Assembly: GCF_005938085.1 (NCBI RefSeq)
Contig: NZ_SMZK01000003.1
Location: 202,977 to 266,976, forward strand
Reading direction: 5' to 3'
DNA: 64,000 bases
Source of the DNA: Haloterrigena sp. H1
GTDB lineage: Archaea > Halobacteriota > Halobacteria > Halobacteriales > Natrialbaceae
Shown: positions 24,808 through 33,230 of the stretch, piece after piece
Layout: each line of letters opens with the position of its first letter
Numbering within the stretch: the stretch's first letter is position 1
The notes under the pieces: generated by a model
Seen by the model: the letters and a program-made list of their open reading frames with translations, nothing else
Databases searched by the model: none
What the model was told of the DNA's origin: nothing
Program-made: the position numbers and the translations under genes

Positions 24808-25335
24808 TTACTCGAGCAGTTCCGCAGCCTCTTCGACATCCATGACGCCTTGTTCGACGGCATTGAGCACACGGAGGAGTTCCTCGTCCGGGCCGTCATC
24901 GACACTGCCATCGGCAGCGGCTTCCGCCAGCGTGACCTTCTCCGATTGGCCAGTGAACTCGGAGAAATCAGTACCCTCCGCGAGTGCCGTCTCCTTTTTG
25001 ACCCGGTAGTTGCCGCCGTCGGTCACGTAGAGGTCACCAGGATGGAAGAAATACCAGTCTTCGCGGTCGAAGCGGACGCCGATCCGGGGTTTCGCGCCGA
25101 AGTTCTGGGCGAAGTAGATGAGCGCTTCGACCTCCTCGCCGGTGAGATAGATCGGATCGCCCGCGCTCGATTTCGCCTCGATGGCGTAGAACTGGTCGCC
25201 GTCACCGGCGAGCACGTCGGGGAGTTCGCGGTCGGTCGCAGCGCCGCTGGCGGGCGCACGCATCACCGCGAAGCCGGCCTCGTCGAGCGCGTTGACGAGT
25301 TCGCGTTCGCGGCGGTCGCCCTTCGCATGGGACAT
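24808..25335 (-). CDS. hjc: Holliday junction resolvase Hjc
   Basis: A 175-residue archaeal resolvase. The nuclease core shows the E-D-E-K pattern: KGDRRERELVNALDEAGFAV near residue 5 (catalytic Glu), RELPDVLAG near residue 37, then YAIEAKSSAGD near residue 50. The C-terminal 50 residues are an acidic extension seen in haloarchaeal Hjc. It cuts four-way junctions during recombination. It starts at ATG 25335 and is convergent with the SWIM gene. Confidence 0.93.
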   Translation of the reverse strand: MSHAKGDRRERELVNALDEAGFAVMRAPASGAATDRELPDVLAGDGDQFYAIEAKSSAGDPIYLTGEEVEALIYFAQNFGAKPRIGVRFDREDWYFFHPGDLYVTDGGNYRVKKETALAEGTDFSEFTGQSEKVTLAEAAADGSVDDGPDEELLRVLNAVEQGVMDVEEAAELLE

Positions 25336-25397
25336 ATAGCCCTCTCTCCCGCGGGCAGTAATAAAAGACCGGACGGCGGGACGGCCAGACGGGACGG

Positions 25398-26207
25398 TTA
25401 CAGCGGGACTGTCGCCGCGAGGTCGACCAGCAGCGACGTCGACGGATCGGCAGCCTCGAGGTCATATTCGAGGGCGAGATACAGCAAGCCGAACTGGATG
25501 GCGTTGAACGCGGCGTGGGCACCGATCGGCACGACGAGATTGTCGGTTTTCGCATACAGCAGGCCGAAGATGATCGAGCCGCCGAAGACGACCACGACGG
25601 GAACGAGGGTCGCGAGCAGCGAGTCGGAGAGAACGGCATACGACATGATGTGGATCAGCGCGAAGATCGCGCTGGCGACGACGACCGCGGTGACCCGGTC
25701 GAACGCTGCATAAAGCCGTTTCTGAACGATATTTCGAAAGAGGAACTCCTCGGCGGGCGCGTTGAAGAAGAAGACGATCCCGATCATGATCAGGACCATC
25801 GTCTGATCGCCGCCGATGTAGGTCGCGACCTGGTTCTCCGCGGACGGCAAGGCGAGGACCTGCACGACCAGGCTGACGAAGATGTAAAAGACGAAGCTCC
25901 CGAGGACGCCGGCGAGGACGTAGAGCCAGCCGCGTTTCGTCGGCCATCGGAGGTCGACGTACGACCACCCGCGGCCGGTCGCGGCGAGATAGAGCGCGCC
26001 GGCGAGGACGAAGCCGAGGAAGTTCAGGATCAGCAGGAGCGTTCGGCTCACGAGCGAGGCGTCCGTCGGAGACGTCGCCAGCGCCGGCTCGAGCGCGATC
26101 GCGGGGAGGGTCGTAAACTGGCTCGCGAGGATTCCGAACGCTGCCAGGCCGATCGCGACGAGCGTCGTCCGGACTGGCCCGTCGCGATAGCGTGATGACG
26201 TTTCCAT
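25398..26207 (-). CDS. CPBP family intramembrane glutamic endopeptidase
   Basis: A 269-residue integral membrane protein with about seven hydrophobic segments. Abi/CPBP motif 1 is FNAPAEEFLFRNIVQKRL near residue 150 (EExxxR) and the later motifs are FALIHIMSY and GAHAAFNAIQF. These residues form the active site of Rce1-like proteases. Substrate unknown; haloarchaea carry many paralogues. It stands close downstream of, and on the same strand as, the large regulator's promoter-distal end. Confidence 0.9.
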   Translation of the reverse strand: METSSRYRDGPVRTTLVAIGLAAFGILASQFTTLPAIALEPALATSPTDASLVSRTLLLILNFLGFVLAGALYLAATGRGWSYVDLRWPTKRGWLYVLAGVLGSFVFYIFVSLVVQVLALPSAENQVATYIGGDQTMVLIMIGIVFFFNAPAEEFLFRNIVQKRLYAAFDRVTAVVVASAIFALIHIMSYAVLSDSLLATLVPVVVVFGGSIIFGLLYAKTDNLVVPIGAHAAFNAIQFGLLYLALEYDLEAADPSTSLLVDLAATVPL

Positions 26208-26280
26208 AGGAGGAGGTACGGCGACTGGGCCCTTGGGCGTTCCTCTCTCCGAACCGGTCGGCTCGGCGACCCGTCACTGG

Positions 26281-29200
26281 TCAATCAGCGAGGACCGGCC
26301 CGCTCTCCTCGAACAGCTGTGTCAGCAGCCGCTGCTGACCGATCCGCAGGTGGCGGTTGACCGTCGGCTGTGTCACCTCGAGCAACGCGGCGATTTCCTC
26401 GCCGGTGCTCTCGCGAGGCCACTCGAAGAAGCCGGCGAAATACGCCGTCCGGAGCACCTCGAGCTGGCGATCGGTCAGCGCATCGAGCAGCGACGTGACG
26501 TGTTCGCTTCGGGTTCGCATCGATCGCTCGACGTCGTGGCGGGCCTGTAGTTCGACAGTCGGATACCCTTCGCGGAGCATCTCGACGAACTCGCGGACGT
26601 CGGTCCCCGGCGGGACGTCGACCGTGACCTCGGTTCCGGTGGCATCGGCGTGCATCGAGCGTGGACTGCCGCCGTGGCGGACCAGCCGCGAGGCGATGAC
26701 CTCGCCGGCGACGGTCGCCTCGAACCGGCAGTCGGTTTCAGTCTGACTGATGAGCCGGGAGTCAGTCACCGAGACGAGGTCATCGAGCGCCGCGTGTACC
26801 TCGTCGGGCGACACGCCACTGGTCTCGAAAAACAGCAGCGTCTCGTCGCCTGAATGCGTCCCAAGTCCCGCATACTCGACCCTGACACCAGTTTTCGCTG
26901 CGATCCGAGAGAGGAGGTCGTCCGACCCCTCGAGTCGGAGCGTCAGCTCGAGCGTCCGTTCGGCGTGCAGCGCCTCGCGCGTTTTGACGGCGTTGATCGC
27001 GTTTGCGATCCCGTCGCCGAGTTCCGTCACGACGGTCTGCTCGAGGTCAGCAAAGGCACCCGGTTCGTCCGCGTACAGCGTGAGGACGCCATACGAGTAC
27101 TCCGCATGCGAGAGTGGAACGCTGATGACCGACTGGAAGCCCCGGTTGAGGGCAGGTCGCCGCCAGTCCTCGCTCTGGAGCCCGTCGACGACGTTCGAGA
27201 CGACCGTCGGCGTCTCGGTCCGGGCGGTGCGGACGGCCGGCTCGGCTGACGCGTCGTATGCGAGTTGCATGTTGTCTAAGTAATCCTGACCGGAGCCGGC
27301 CCAGGCGCGGGGTTCCAGTCGCGTGCCGCTGGCATCGAGCTGGCCGATCCACGCGAACGCGATGTCATTGGCCTCGACCAACCGTTCGGGGACGGTCTGT
27401 TCGATGTCCGTGCGGCTGTCGGCGCCGATCAGCGACTGGTCGATCCGTCTGATGAGTTCGGTGATCGAGATCTGGCGGTTGAGCCGGCGGTTGCGCTCTT
27501 CGAGTTCCGTTTCCCGCTCGCGAAGACTGGCTTCACTCTCGAGGCGGTCGAAGGCGGCTTCGGTCGTCGCGACGAGCGTCTCGATCAGCCGCCGGGCGTT
27601 GGCGTCGATCGGCTCGCCGCCCGACGCGACCGCGAAGACGCCGTGATCGCCGATCGGAACGACGACCCCACTCTCGACGCCTGGCCCGAAGATCCGCGAC
27701 TGGTCGAACGACGCGGGATCGTCGACGACCATCCCCGTCCCCGTGACGTAGACGTTCCAGAGGGCAGTATCAGTGTCACCGACGGCGACCGACGCGGTAC
27801 CGTCACAGAGGTGTGCGAACTCGTCCGTGTAGGCGATCGGCTCGAATCGGTTCACATCGGGGTCGAGGTGATACACCGCGACGCCCGCGGCCTCGAGGAC
27901 GTCAGCGGCCGTCTCGACGACCAAGTCCGCGACCTCGTGCTCACTGTCAGTACCGAGGAGGTCGCGTGCAGCGCCGTGGAGCGATTCGAGGGCGAACTCG
28001 TGTTCCTTTTGCCCGGTGATGTCCTGAATCGTCCCCCGGACGCCGACGATGTCGTCGGCTTGGTGGCTGTCGTCGGTGCCGAGTCGGTCACCTTTCCGGA
28101 CAGGTTCGCCGATAGAGCGGACCCACCGTTCGTTCCCGGTAGCCGTTCGGGCCCGGTGTTCGATATCGTAGCTCTCGCCGGTCTCGAGTGCCGCGTCGAC
28201 GGCCTCGTGGACGGTCGCTCGATCCGCTGGGTGTGGAAACGAGGCCGCGCGATCGGGGCTAACGTCCGCGTCCGATGGCAGTTCGTACAGCCGACGCATC
28301 CCGTCCGTCAAGACCACGTCCGGTTGGTCGTCACTGACATCGAGTTCCCAACCGCCGATACTGGCGAGTCGCTCGGCCTGTTCGAGCAACTCCGTCGTCC
28401 GCTCGAGTTCGTTTTCGTGTCGTTTGCGCTCGGTGATGTCGTTGTTGATCCCGACCATCCGAGTGCCGTCACCGTCGTCGACGACCCGACCGCGGGCCCC
28501 GACCCAGACCCAGGCTCCGTCCTCGTGACGGAGCCGAAACTCCGTCTGGAACAGTTCGTCGTTCTCGATCGCGTCACTGACTTCTCGCTCGACGCGGTCG
28601 ACATCGTCCGGATGGACGCGCCGTGTGAAGGCGTCGAACGTGCCCCCGAACGCGCCCGGTTCGAGTCCGAGCAGCCGCTCGTACGTCTCGTTCCAGGTGA
28701 CTTCGTCGGTGTCCAGATCCCACTCCCAGACGGCCGTGTTCGTTCCTTCCAGTGTGAGTTCGAGCCGCCGTTTCGTCTCGCGGAGATCCCGCTCGCGCTC
28801 TTTGCGTTCAGTGATATCGCGACTGATCGCCAGATACCGGTTTTGGTTCTCGAGATCGAGACAGATGAGGTGGACCTCGACGGGAAACGTCGAGCCGTCG
28901 TGACAGCGGTACTTGCCCTCGAACTTCCGACGGTCGCCGACCGCCATCTCCTCGAGCATGGAGAGGGCCTCGGCTTCATCCACGTACATATCGTATTTCC
29001 AGACATTCGTGCCGAGCAGGTCGTCTTCGGTGGACCCGAGCGCGTCTACGAGCCGCTGATTGACGTCGACGATCGTCCCCTCTGTATCGAGCACGTTGAT
29101 CATATCGGGGGAGTTCTCGAACAGCGCCTCGAGTCGGGCGCTCGTCGTTTCCAGGCGGCGCTCGCGCTCTTTGCGGTCGGTGATATCGCGGACGACGCCT

Positions 29201-31599
29201 GCGGTGCCGGTGAACTCGCCGTCGACCATCGGCAACAACGCCATGTGGTTTTCGACGTCGATCGTCTCGCCGTCGACGGTCTCGAGGACCATCTCGAACG
29301 TCTGTGACGGTTCGCTTTTGCTGAGCAAATCCCGAATCCGATCCTGTGCCGTCTCGATGTCCTCGGCAGCCATCACTGTCGAGACGTGTTCGCCGAGCAA
29401 CGAATCGGGCTCGTAGCCCGTGATCTGTGTCAGCGCGTCGTTGACAAAGCGGAAGTTCCCGTCCGCGTCGATCGTATATACCACCTCGTCGAGCGCCTGA
29501 ATGATCGTCTCGGTACGCTCGAGTTCGCGTTCGCGTTCTTTGCGCGCAGTGATGTCCTGTGCCGCACCGCGGAGCGCGACGATCTCGCCGTCGTCTCGAA
29601 CGGGCTCACCGATACTTCGGATCCAGCGCCGGTCATCATCCGCTGTGATGATTTGATTTTCGATATCGTACGTCTCACCAGCCTCGAGTGCGCGGTCAAT
29701 GACTTCACTGAGTCGCGCCCGATCCTCTGGCGCAATGTATTCGAATACCTGATTGAGATCGAGCTCCTGCTCGGGTGAGAGCCCAAAGATCCGGTAGGTC
29801 TCGTCAGTCCATCGCACGTCGGCGGAATCGTCGGTCACGTCAAGTTCCCAGGCCCCCACGTTCGCCAGCCGCTGGGACTGCTCTAACAGATGCGTCGTCC
29901 GCTCGAGGTGGGCTTCGCGTTCACGAAGCCGGCGTTCTTTTGCCATGCGGTCGGAGATATCCCGACCGATGCCGACTTCGACCGGGTTGCCGTCGGGATC
30001 GGCGAGGACCGACGCGATGAACTCGTAGGGGATCTGCTCGCCCGACTTCGTCTGCAGCGCCGCTTCGACGCGGGTCTCGCCCGTCTCGAAGGCTTCGGTG
30101 ATCGAATCGCAGATCACGTCCCGATCGTCCTCGTCGAAGAAGTCGAGGGCATGCATGTCGTCGATCTCGGCATCCGAATACCCCGACACCTCGACCAGCG
30201 TCTCGTTCCAGCGCTGGAGGTCTCCGTCCTCGTCGAGGATATAAAAGACGTCGTCTAACGCATCGATGACGTCGGTGGTGAACTGCTCGTGTCGCTCGAG
30301 CCGCCGCTGTTTCTCGAGGCGCTCGCTGACATCGCGACCGACGCCAACGATTACCTGTTCGCCCGCCGGGTTCTCGAGGGCCGACGCGACGAACTCGTAG
30401 GGAATGGACTCGCCATCGCTGGTTACGATCGGGGCGTCGACACGTGTGGACCCGGTCTCGAGAACCTCGTCGATCGAGTTCGCGAGCCGGTCGTGATCCG
30501 CCTCGTCGAAGAACGCCAGCGCATGCATCGACTCGACCTCGGCGTCGGTATACCCTGTCGTCTCGCACAGACTCTCGTTCCACTGGCGTACCGTGCCGTC
30601 CTCGTCGAGGAGATAGACGACATCGTCGACCGCATCCAGCATGTCGTCGGTAAACGCCCGTGCTCGCTCGAGACGGCGCTCCCGTTCCCGAATCCGCTGG
30701 ACGTAGGTGCGGTGTTCGAACGTCTGGCTCACCCAGCGAGCGATCAGTTCCACGAACGACGTTTCAGCGGGCGTAAACGGCCGCTCCCGGGGCTCGCGGT
30801 CCAGAAAACAGATCGTTCCGCAGTAGTCGCCCTCGACGATGATCTGTCCACCGAGATGGCAGTTGACGTCGAGTTCGTCGGCGATCGGATGGTCGCCCCA
30901 CTCGACCACAGCAGCGTCGTTTGGTCCCTGCCGGTCGTCCGACTCGAGCAGGTCGTCACAGGGCTCGGAGAGTTGCAGGACCGTCCCTTCGAGGTCGGCC
31001 TGGTGTCCGACGGCCGCCTCGATCTCGTATCGGTCGGTCGATTCGTCGAACCGGGAGACGAACCCAGTCTCGAGACCGAGCCGATCACAGCCCAACTCGA
31101 GTAGGTGACGGATCGTCGCCTCGTCATCCATGTTCGGATCGGACGTGATCCGGGACAGTTCCCGCCGGTACCGTTCGCTCTCGGCGCGTCGCCGTTCTCG
31201 ATCACACACTGCAGCCGTCAGGTCGGTGACGGTCTCGGAGAGGTGCTCGAGTTCGTCGTCGCGATCGACCTTAACGTCGATCGGCTCGTCGACGGTCGGC
31301 GGTTGCGCCGGGGGTTCAGACGCGGGCAGCGGCGACTCGTCCTCGAGTCGCGAGGTGAACTGCCGAAGCGCGTCGGTGAGGCGCTCGATGTCGTTCGACC
31401 GATCGGAGCCACTCCGTGCAGCAAGACCCACGACGAGCAATCCGGGTCCCGTCTGCGTGCCAACTCCTCGAGGCACCCCCTCAGAGAAGAAGACGCCAGC
31501 GGCGATCAAGACTGCAACACCGATCACTCCGAGCAGACCCGCACGCGACCACCTCGTGTCATCTGCGAGCAGTCCGCGCTGAACCGCGATCCCGTCCAT
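26281..31599 (-). CDS. multi-PAS/GAF bacterio-opsin-activator-type HTH_10 regulator
   Basis: A very large (1772-residue) sensor-regulator. N-terminal hydrophobic segment (LLGVIGVAVLIAAGVFF) and a HAMP-like linker come first, then a GAF domain about 160-300. Seven PAS/PAC modules follow (about 320-430, 440-550, 580-690, 695-810, 820-930, 945-1060, 1080-1195). Two more GAF domains (about 1205-1350 and 1385-1530), a Bat-type region and a C-terminal HTH_10 domain end it; the HTH reads LTDRQLEVLRTAYFAGFFEW near residue 1710. No histidine kinase domain exists, so the output is direct DNA binding. Bat itself is a PAS-GAF-HTH_10 protein that senses oxygen and light. Confidence 0.9.
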   Translation of the reverse strand: MDGIAVQRGLLADDTRWSRAGLLGVIGVAVLIAAGVFFSEGVPRGVGTQTGPGLLVVGLAARSGSDRSNDIERLTDALRQFTSRLEDESPLPASEPPAQPPTVDEPIDVKVDRDDELEHLSETVTDLTAAVCDRERRRAESERYRRELSRITSDPNMDDEATIRHLLELGCDRLGLETGFVSRFDESTDRYEIEAAVGHQADLEGTVLQLSEPCDDLLESDDRQGPNDAAVVEWGDHPIADELDVNCHLGGQIIVEGDYCGTICFLDREPRERPFTPAETSFVELIARWVSQTFEHRTYVQRIRERERRLERARAFTDDMLDAVDDVVYLLDEDGTVRQWNESLCETTGYTDAEVESMHALAFFDEADHDRLANSIDEVLETGSTRVDAPIVTSDGESIPYEFVASALENPAGEQVIVGVGRDVSERLEKQRRLERHEQFTTDVIDALDDVFYILDEDGDLQRWNETLVEVSGYSDAEIDDMHALDFFDEDDRDVICDSITEAFETGETRVEAALQTKSGEQIPYEFIASVLADPDGNPVEVGIGRDISDRMAKERRLREREAHLERTTHLLEQSQRLANVGAWELDVTDDSADVRWTDETYRIFGLSPEQELDLNQVFEYIAPEDRARLSEVIDRALEAGETYDIENQIITADDDRRWIRSIGEPVRDDGEIVALRGAAQDITARKERERELERTETIIQALDEVVYTIDADGNFRFVNDALTQITGYEPDSLLGEHVSTVMAAEDIETAQDRIRDLLSKSEPSQTFEMVLETVDGETIDVENHMALLPMVDGEFTGTAGVVRDITDRKERERRLETTSARLEALFENSPDMINVLDTEGTIVDVNQRLVDALGSTEDDLLGTNVWKYDMYVDEAEALSMLEEMAVGDRRKFEGKYRCHDGSTFPVEVHLICLDLENQNRYLAISRDITERKERERDLRETKRRLELTLEGTNTAVWEWDLDTDEVTWNETYERLLGLEPGAFGGTFDAFTRRVHPDDVDRVEREVSDAIENDELFQTEFRLRHEDGAWVWVGARGRVVDDGDGTRMVGINNDITERKRHENELERTTELLEQAERLASIGGWELDVSDDQPDVVLTDGMRRLYELPSDADVSPDRAASFPHPADRATVHEAVDAALETGESYDIEHRARTATGNERWVRSIGEPVRKGDRLGTDDSHQADDIVGVRGTIQDITGQKEHEFALESLHGAARDLLGTDSEHEVADLVVETAADVLEAAGVAVYHLDPDVNRFEPIAYTDEFAHLCDGTASVAVGDTDTALWNVYVTGTGMVVDDPASFDQSRIFGPGVESGVVVPIGDHGVFAVASGGEPIDANARRLIETLVATTEAAFDRLESEASLRERETELEERNRRLNRQISITELIRRIDQSLIGADSRTDIEQTVPERLVEANDIAFAWIGQLDASGTRLEPRAWAGSGQDYLDNMQLAYDASAEPAVRTARTETPTVVSNVVDGLQSEDWRRPALNRGFQSVISVPLSHAEYSYGVLTLYADEPGAFADLEQTVVTELGDGIANAINAVKTREALHAERTLELTLRLEGSDDLLSRIAAKTGVRVEYAGLGTHSGDETLLFFETSGVSPDEVHAALDDLVSVTDSRLISQTETDCRFEATVAGEVIASRLVRHGGSPRSMHADATGTEVTVDVPPGTDVREFVEMLREGYPTVELQARHDVERSMRTRSEHVTSLLDALTDRQLEVLRTAYFAGFFEWPRESTGEEIAALLEVTQPTVNRHLRIGQQRLLTQLFEESGPVLAD

Positions 31600-31787
31600 A
31601 GTACGCCTATGGAATGACTGGCAATGATATGAGCGGTTTATTTCAGTCAGCTATTCAAATCATCATCACAGTGGTGGTCGAGTACAAACCGTGTCGGTCG
31701 CAGCGTCGGCGGATTTGGGACGTGTGAGGCACGTTCCGGCCGTTTCGCGGGGCGAGAAGCGGGTGGGCGATGCCGATTTCGAGATAC

Positions 31788-31828
31788 TATACACGTAGTG
31801 TCGGGGCGGCAGCGAAATTACGTGTATA
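31788..31828. promoter_or_regulatory. symmetrical divergent promoter with inverted repeat
   Basis: Perfect 10-bp arms TATACACGTA (31788-31797) and TACGTGTATA (31819-31828) with a 21-base spacer. Each arm contains an outward-facing TATA-like element GTGTATA. It lies between the giant regulator (minus) and the HalOD1 gene (plus, ATG 31871), so it could drive both with one bound regulator. Confidence 0.45.
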
Positions 31829-31870
31829 ACGGGCAAGCCGATACCGACGGATCGTGTTAGTCCAGCCAAG

Positions 31871-32128
31871 ATGTCCGGAGCTACACTCGATTATTACAAC
31901 GATTCGATCAGTCTACGCGTCATCGAAGCTCTCGCGGACGCGACAGATACCGCCCCGAACGAACTCGACCCGCTGTACAACACCATCGATCCCGAGGCGC
32001 TCGATCAACTGTTCCGGCCGGACTCGAGCGACGAGATCCGTGTCACGTTCGAGTACGGCGACTCGCACGTCGAGATTCGAGGCGACGGCACCGTCGTGGT
32101 CGATGGAACCGTCCATGACGGCCGATAA
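31871..32128 (+). CDS. HalOD1 output domain-containing protein
   Basis: An 85-residue stand-alone HalOD1 domain. Signature ALADATDTAPNELDPLYNTI, then DPEALDQLF and a beta hairpin DEIRVTFEYGDSHVEIRGDG. It is the first gene of a three-gene overlapping run with a small ORF and a pseudo-receiver/PAS protein, a context typical of haloarchaeal signalling output modules. Divergent from the giant PAS/GAF/HTH_10 regulator gene. Confidence 0.83.
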   Translation: MSGATLDYYNDSISLRVIEALADATDTAPNELDPLYNTIDPEALDQLFRPDSSDEIRVTFEYGDSHVEIRGDGTVVVDGTVHDGR

Positions 32129-32243
32129 GCGGCAAGCCAAGCCGACCTCCCCCAGTCGAGACCGACAGGAGACGACCGATGGAAACAGCCCCGCGTCCGT
32201 CTCGCCGGACACGTCAAGCGACCCACCACCGGAGGCGATCTGA
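32115..32243 (+). CDS. small overlapping ORF in signalling cluster
   Basis: A 42-codon frame starting inside the end of the HalOD1 gene (ATG 32115) and stopping with TGA directly before the ATG of the next gene at 32244. The product MTADKRQAKPTSPSRDRQET and on is polar, Ser/Pro rich and disordered. The exact stop-start contact suggests translational coupling and makes it more believable, but no homologue or motif is recognised. Confidence 0.3.
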   Translation: MTADKRQAKPTSPSRDRQETTDGNSPASVSPDTSSDPPPEAI

Positions 32244-33056
32244 ATGCGAGTCCCACCAGCGGGGGGAATCGAGCCATCCGTTCGAAGCCAGCCGGCACAG
32301 CGTACCGTCCTCGTCGTCGATCAGGACCGCGACCGCGACCGCGACCACATCGAACGCGCGCTCGACGACGAACCAATAGTCGTCGAGACGGCCGCCACGC
32401 TCGCGGCCGCACAGTCCAGCGTCGACGAGATCGACTGTCTCGTCGTTCCGTCGACTGTGACGGACGAACGCAGCGACGTGGCCGCTACCGACGGGTCGGG
32501 CGCGCACGTCGAGTGGCTCGAGACCGTCAGGACCGACGCGCCGGAGCTCCCGGTCGTCGTCCTCGCTGACGAGGTGACGCTGGAGCTCGCACGCGCGATC
32601 CGGTCGTACGAGTGGACTACCGTGATCGACCGGAACGAGCCGCGCGAGCGACTCGCGACCCGCGTCACAGATCTCCTCGAGCGCCATCGGCTGACGCGCC
32701 TCTCGCAGCGGTCGCTCGCGAGCATCGCGCTCGCCGGCGACGCGATCGCGATCGTCGATCCCGCCGGGGTAATCCAGTTTGCGAGTCGCTCCTTTCGGAT
32801 GCGGTTCGGTGCCGCTGCCGACGATCTCGCCGGCACCCCGTGGCAGGAACTGTTTACTGACGACGCCGTCTCCTATCTCGAGTCAGTGGCGTTGCCAACC
32901 GTCACGGAAGGGTGGCGGTGGACCGGCATCTGCACCGGCCGGCGACGGACAGGTGTGACGTTCTCGGTCCGCGTTCGGCTCGGCGGCCTCGAGGATGGCA
33001 GTCTGGTGTTCGTCGTCAGCGAGCCCGATGAGAACGCTTCTGAACACGGAGACTGA
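32244..33056 (+). CDS. pseudo-receiver and PAS domain protein
   Basis: A 270-residue protein. Residues about 20-150 have a CheY-like receiver layout (QRTVLVVDQDRDRDRDHIER) but the phosphoacceptor Asp at the end of strand 3 is missing: the sequence reads DCLVVPSTV. It should therefore not be phosphorylated normally. Residues about 165-265 form a PAS domain (GDAIAIVDPAGVIQFASRSF, FSVRVRLGGLEDGSLVFVVS). No kinase domain follows. It directly follows the small ORF. Confidence 0.75.
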   Translation: MRVPPAGGIEPSVRSQPAQRTVLVVDQDRDRDRDHIERALDDEPIVVETAATLAAAQSSVDEIDCLVVPSTVTDERSDVAATDGSGAHVEWLETVRTDAPELPVVVLADEVTLELARAIRSYEWTTVIDRNEPRERLATRVTDLLERHRLTRLSQRSLASIALAGDAIAIVDPAGVIQFASRSFRMRFGAAADDLAGTPWQELFTDDAVSYLESVALPTVTEGWRWTGICTGRRRTGVTFSVRVRLGGLEDGSLVFVVSEPDENASEHGD

Positions 33057-33109
33057 TCTCCCGGCGCTCACTCGTCTTTCTCGCCGTGCCGTCTACGATC
33101 CGCTGCTGA

Positions 33110-33160
33110 TACTACGGACAGCAGCCGCGACCGGCTTCAGGTGGTTCTGTCGGGCAGTAT
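33110..33160. repeat. family A intergenic palindromic repeat, short copy
   Basis: Ends TACTACGGACAGCAG at 33110 and GTTCTGTCGGGCAGTATA at 33144 match family A termini. The core between them is short, so this may be an internally deleted copy. It sits between the convergent PAS protein and ahcY genes. Confidence 0.55.
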
Positions 33161-33230
33161 ACCGACCCAAAATCCAGTGTGCGGTTCGACGGGGCTCGAG
33201 CCGTCTGAACTGTGCCTTCCCGAACTCGAG

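Noticed and set aside
27643..29307. A 554-codon plus-strand frame inside the giant regulator gene
   Set aside because: It is antisense to conserved PAS/PAC motifs and has no recognisable domain; high GC makes long antisense frames common here.
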